Translations under genes and position numbers: made by a program
The notes under the pieces: generated by a model
What the model saw: the letters and a program-made list of their open reading frames with translations, nothing else
Database searches by the model: none
Told to the model about the DNA's origin: nothing
Shown: piece by piece, positions 19,771-22,865 of the stretch
Numbering within the stretch: position 1 is the stretch's first letter
Layout of the letters: the number at the start of each line of letters is the position of its first letter
Assembly (NCBI GenBank): GCA_008931825.1
Contig: QXVZ01021039.1
Span: forward strand, 1-22,865
Reading direction: 5' to 3'
Source: Phallusia fumigata
Lineage: Eukaryota > Chordata > Ascidiacea > Phlebobranchia > Ascidiidae
Length of the DNA stretch: 22,865 nucleotides

Positions 19771-21252
19771 ATTTGCCTGCATAAAGCATTCCATTTCAGC
19801 CCAACATCTTCAAAAACTTTTAAGGGTTCAACAGTGGTCTTTAATTTTGCATTACTGCATTCCTGATCGTCTTATTGTGACCTAAAACACCAGGACATTT
19901 TATGCAATACTACGTTTGGTGTGACCTTATTGATAGTGTGGTATAGTAACTTAGTATGTTAAATAATTTGACGGGTTGAATTTTCATTTTAGCCACAGCA
20001 CAGTTTTAGTGTCAATTTGTAGCTGTGATTTACCAGCTGCGTGGGTTTTGTGTTCAGATTTAAAAGTTGGACCACTCTATGTTTAATGTAGCTTTTAAGA
20101 TTGTTGTGTGAAAAAGTCGGAGTTTCGTACTGGAGCTCTTCTATTTTCGTGTAAACCTGTTGTGTTTTGCATTTTAATCGAGTTCTCAACGTTTACAGTG
20201 TGCTACAATAAACTAATTTGAAACCCGTGCTTGTCACGACAGGTGAGAAATGTCAAATCAAATACCATAAAACATCATATCTCACAAACTACAACGTGTT
20301 GTTCTAGTATTTACATCAACAGTTATAGGGATTCCCTTAACTCTTGCATGTTACAGACAAATTGAACCAATATCACATATCAACTTTTGTTGCTTGTCGA
20401 TCGTTTAAAGTTTAAATTATCAATGTTAAACAATTATTTGAGAGATTTTTACTTAAACTTCGTATTAATTCATTGATAAATCAAGATCGAGTAGGGTGTA
20501 ATGGCTTGCACTCCCGTATTGTGCCTTGTTAAGCAATATGTACAACTGAATATGAATGCATCGAACTACGTTGCAGCAGTTAACGAAATCAAGTAAATTT
20601 GCATTTTAACAGGTGAGTTAAAGCGGTGATTGTACTAAATCCTTATTATATTTGTAATATCAAACCCCAACTTTTGGTATACTAACCAAGTCACCGATTC
20701 TATATTTGTTTAGTTATAAAGTGTTTAAATATTTCGTGTTCCCAACACTTGTAATCCATATTATTGCTGTAGGTATCACCTTAGCTAACCACCTCGGCAT
20801 TTATGTGTTTTCCATCATAGAGAATAGGAATTTACTGAGGCAATTATATAGGGTCCATTTTTTATACAATTGTTGGTTGTTAACATCTAGTTGTGCGATC
20901 AATGTTTCGTGTTGTATTGCTTGCGTGCTTGCATAGCATTTAAATCATCTTTGTTTGTATGTTTTTTTCTCGGTGGGCGAAACAACGCCTAAATGCGTTA
21001 TGCTCATAGCGAGTCCACCTTCGACTTAACTGCTTCATCGCAGTTCCGTTGTTGTATTTTTTGATTTATTTTTTCCTAAATCATTTGGGTCAAGACTTTT
21101 ATTTTATTTGTATCTTACGTTGATTAGGTCATACACAACTACATATCAAAGTGATGTAATAGCCCTACTGCAGTCATAAAAACCATTGCGTTATTTTTTT
21201 ATCAAAACTTCAAGGTAAACAAAGGAGATGCTTAATGCTAAGTCGATGTTGA

Positions 21253-21681
21253 CCTTCAAGGCATTCACGTGCAGCAAGGTGAATTTTTTTGCCAGTAGGT
21301 GGCGCAACTAAGTGCAAATGGCACTCGACCCATATGCAGACATAAAAACCTGTTTAGAATTTGCCCTCAAGATCGTCGTTGGTTGGAACCCGGTGGAAAA
21401 AAGGAAAGGAGTCAAATAATGTTAATTTTAATGCTAAAAGAATCACATAAATGAAATTTTTTTTAAATCCACCAGGATCGTAATTATTCAATTTTTTGTG
21501 ATTTGTAATTGCATCCCTCATGCTTATGTTTGTCCTAATATTTGCTAAAAGCATCTTTGCACAGAAAGGCTGCTTACTGTGTGACGTATCCGAATTCGGA
21601 AACCTGTTTTATTATCCCTGCGGTGGAAACCTGTAAGTTCGAACTTGATCAAGGTTAACAATGGTAGAAATGGGAAAACCC
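21253..21681. other. Sequence present after copy A only
   Basis: The similarity of the two copies ends at GTTGAC (21252 and 22761), and what follows differs: 429 bases here against the window's last 104 bases after copy B. This could be a haplotype-specific insertion or the ragged end of a contig. It contains a perfect match to the CTCF core consensus and no recognised gene. Confidence 0.5.
21292..21305 (+). promoter_or_regulatory. CTCF-core-like motif
   Basis: CCAGTAGGTGGCGC fits the vertebrate CTCF core consensus CCASYAGRKGGCRS at every position. It lies in the segment found after copy A only. Similar words also occur in the ends of some SINE-like repeats, so a repeat origin is possible. 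Function is not shown. Confidence 0.3.
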
Positions 21682-22274
21682 NTCTCACAAACTACAACGT
21701 GTTGTTCTAGTATATACATCAACAGTTATAGGGATTCTCTTAACTCTTGCATGTTACAGACAAATTGAACCAATATCACTCATCAACTTCTGTTGCTTGT
21801 CGATCGTTTAAAGTTTAAATTATCCATGTTAAACAATTATTTGAGAGATTTTTACTTAAACTTCGTATTAATTCATTGATAAATCAAGATCGAGTAGGGT
21901 GTAATGGCTTGCACTCCCGCATTGTGCCTTGTTAAGCAATATGTACAACTGCATATGAATGTATCGAAGTAAGTTGCAGCAGTTAACGAAATCAAGTAAA
22001 TTTGCATTTTAACAGGCGTGTTAAAGCGGTGATTGTGCTAAATCCTAATTATATTTGTAATATCAAACCCAAACTGTTGGTCTACCAACCAAGTCACCAA
22101 TTCTATATTCGTTTAGTTATAATGTGTTTCGTGTTCCCAACACGTGTAATCCATATCATTGCTGGTAGGTCAAAACCTTAGCTAACCACCTCGGCATTTA
22201 TGTGTTTTCCATCACAGAGAATAAGAATTGACTATAAGGCAATCCCTTTTTTGTGCAATTGTTGGTTGTTAACA

Positions 22275-22373
22275 AGTGTAAGACCGATGAACTTTAAATA
22301 ACACCCTTACGTCTGTAGATGTAGTTTATAATGAGGTGCGCTATAACTAATTATGAACTACTTGCTGGATCCT
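22275..22373 (+). other. Block of about 95 bp inserted in copy B relative to copy A
   Basis: Copy A has only TCTAG (20886-20890) between GTTAACA and TTGTGCGAT, while copy B has about 99 bases there. Part of the block resembles 19718-19770. No clear target duplication is visible. It may be an allelic insertion of a short repeat or a deletion in copy A. Confidence 0.5.
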
Positions 22374-22761
22374 TTGTGCGATAAATGTTTCGTGATGTAT
22401 TACTTGCGTAACAATGCTTGCATAATAGCATTTAAATCATCTTCGTATGTATGTTTTATTTGTTTTGCTTCTCGGTGGGCGAAACAACGCCTAAATGAGT
22501 TATGCTCTTAACGAGTCCACCTTTGACTTAACTGCTTCATCGCAGTTTCGTTGTTGTATTTTGTGATTTTTTTCTAGATTTTTTGAATTTTTTGTATCAT
22601 TTGGGTCAAGAATTTTACTTTTATTGTTTCTTACGTTGATTAGGTCATACACAACTACACATCAAAGTGATGCAATAGCCTTACTGCAGTCATAAAAACC
22701 ATTGCGTTATCAAAACATTAAGCTAAACAAAGGAGATGCTTAATGCTAAGTCGATGTTGAC

Positions 22762-22865
22762 TGTAACATCGTGAAATCACTCAACCGTATTAGTACGTCA
22801 CATCGCATGATGTAGGATTGCACCACAATGCCAGTTTTCCCTATGACGTAACAATGCCATAGGTT
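22762..22865. other. Tail of window after copy B
   Basis: 104 bases not matching the sequence after copy A. I see nothing recognisable in it. Confidence 0.5.

Larger units (their letters stand above)
18506..20279. other. Gene-free region downstream of SELENOI
   Basis: No coding exon or RNA gene is recognised. It contains a diverged copy (18673-18761) of a repeat also seen at 20758 and 22153, and a segment (19718-19770) resembling part of the later copy-B insertion. CpG is more frequent than inside SELENOI. The short open frames here look random. Confidence 0.5.
20280..22761. repeat. About 1-kb segment present twice at about 4% divergence (likely two haplotypes)
   Basis: Copy A (20280-21252) and copy B (21683-22761) align along their whole length; copy B begins immediately after the N at 21682. 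Comparing the first 300 bases I count about 11 substitutions. There are several indels, the largest an extra block of about 95 bp in copy B near 22275-22373. Dense SNPs plus indels and an N junction fit two alleles of a highly polymorphic species placed in tandem. A genuine old segmental duplication is the alternative. Confidence 0.75.

Noticed and set aside
20706-20936. 76-codon hydrophobic open frame
   Set aside because: It lies in the dispersed repeat, and copy B carries frame-breaking indels in the same place.

Overview
The window is animal nuclear DNA. It has short coding exons separated by GT-AG introns, AATAAA polyadenylation signals and only bilaterian gene families. Small intergenic gaps, mosaic CpG content and two roughly 4%-divergent versions of one segment suggest an invertebrate chordate, most likely a tunicate such as Ciona. 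That species call is an inference. No bacterial-type operon, CRISPR array or phage was found.

Layout, all genes on the + strand: (1) 107-1117, the last three coding exons of a monoglyceride lipase (MGLL). (2) 1118-2433, an intergenic stretch holding an old hAT-type MITE (1270-1564) and a palindromic double GATA site. (3) 2434-2844, an intronless RNASEH2C. (4) 2998-12391, a 12-exon DEPTOR orthologue (two DEP domains, a serine-rich linker, a PDZ domain) starting 153 bp after the RNASEH2C stop. (5) 12392-15555, the DEPTOR 3' UTR and intergenic DNA. (6) 15556-18485, a complete 10-exon ethanolaminephosphotransferase (EPT1/SELENOI family) that apparently lacks the vertebrate selenocysteine tail. 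(7) 18506-22865, gene-free DNA with diverged dispersed repeats.

Each of the four N characters (3439, 13663, 14957, 21682) sits exactly between two copies of the same sequence. Three pairs are nearly identical and look like unmerged contig overlaps. The fourth differs by about 4% plus indels and looks like two haplotypes placed end to end. The first pair duplicates DEPTOR exons 2 and 3, so an automatic gene model here will be wrong.

The genes are not one pathway. MGLL and EPT1 both act in lipid metabolism, DEPTOR is an mTOR regulator, and RNASEH2C is a subunit of an RNA:DNA-hybrid nuclease. The most interesting biological points are a beta-TrCP-type phosphodegron candidate in DEPTOR at the place where the vertebrate protein has its own, an abrupt CpG and codon-use switch inside DEPTOR, a possible second PDZ exon set, a possible RNASEH2C-DEPTOR operon, and the Sec-less EPT1. 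I found no clear new multi-gene system.
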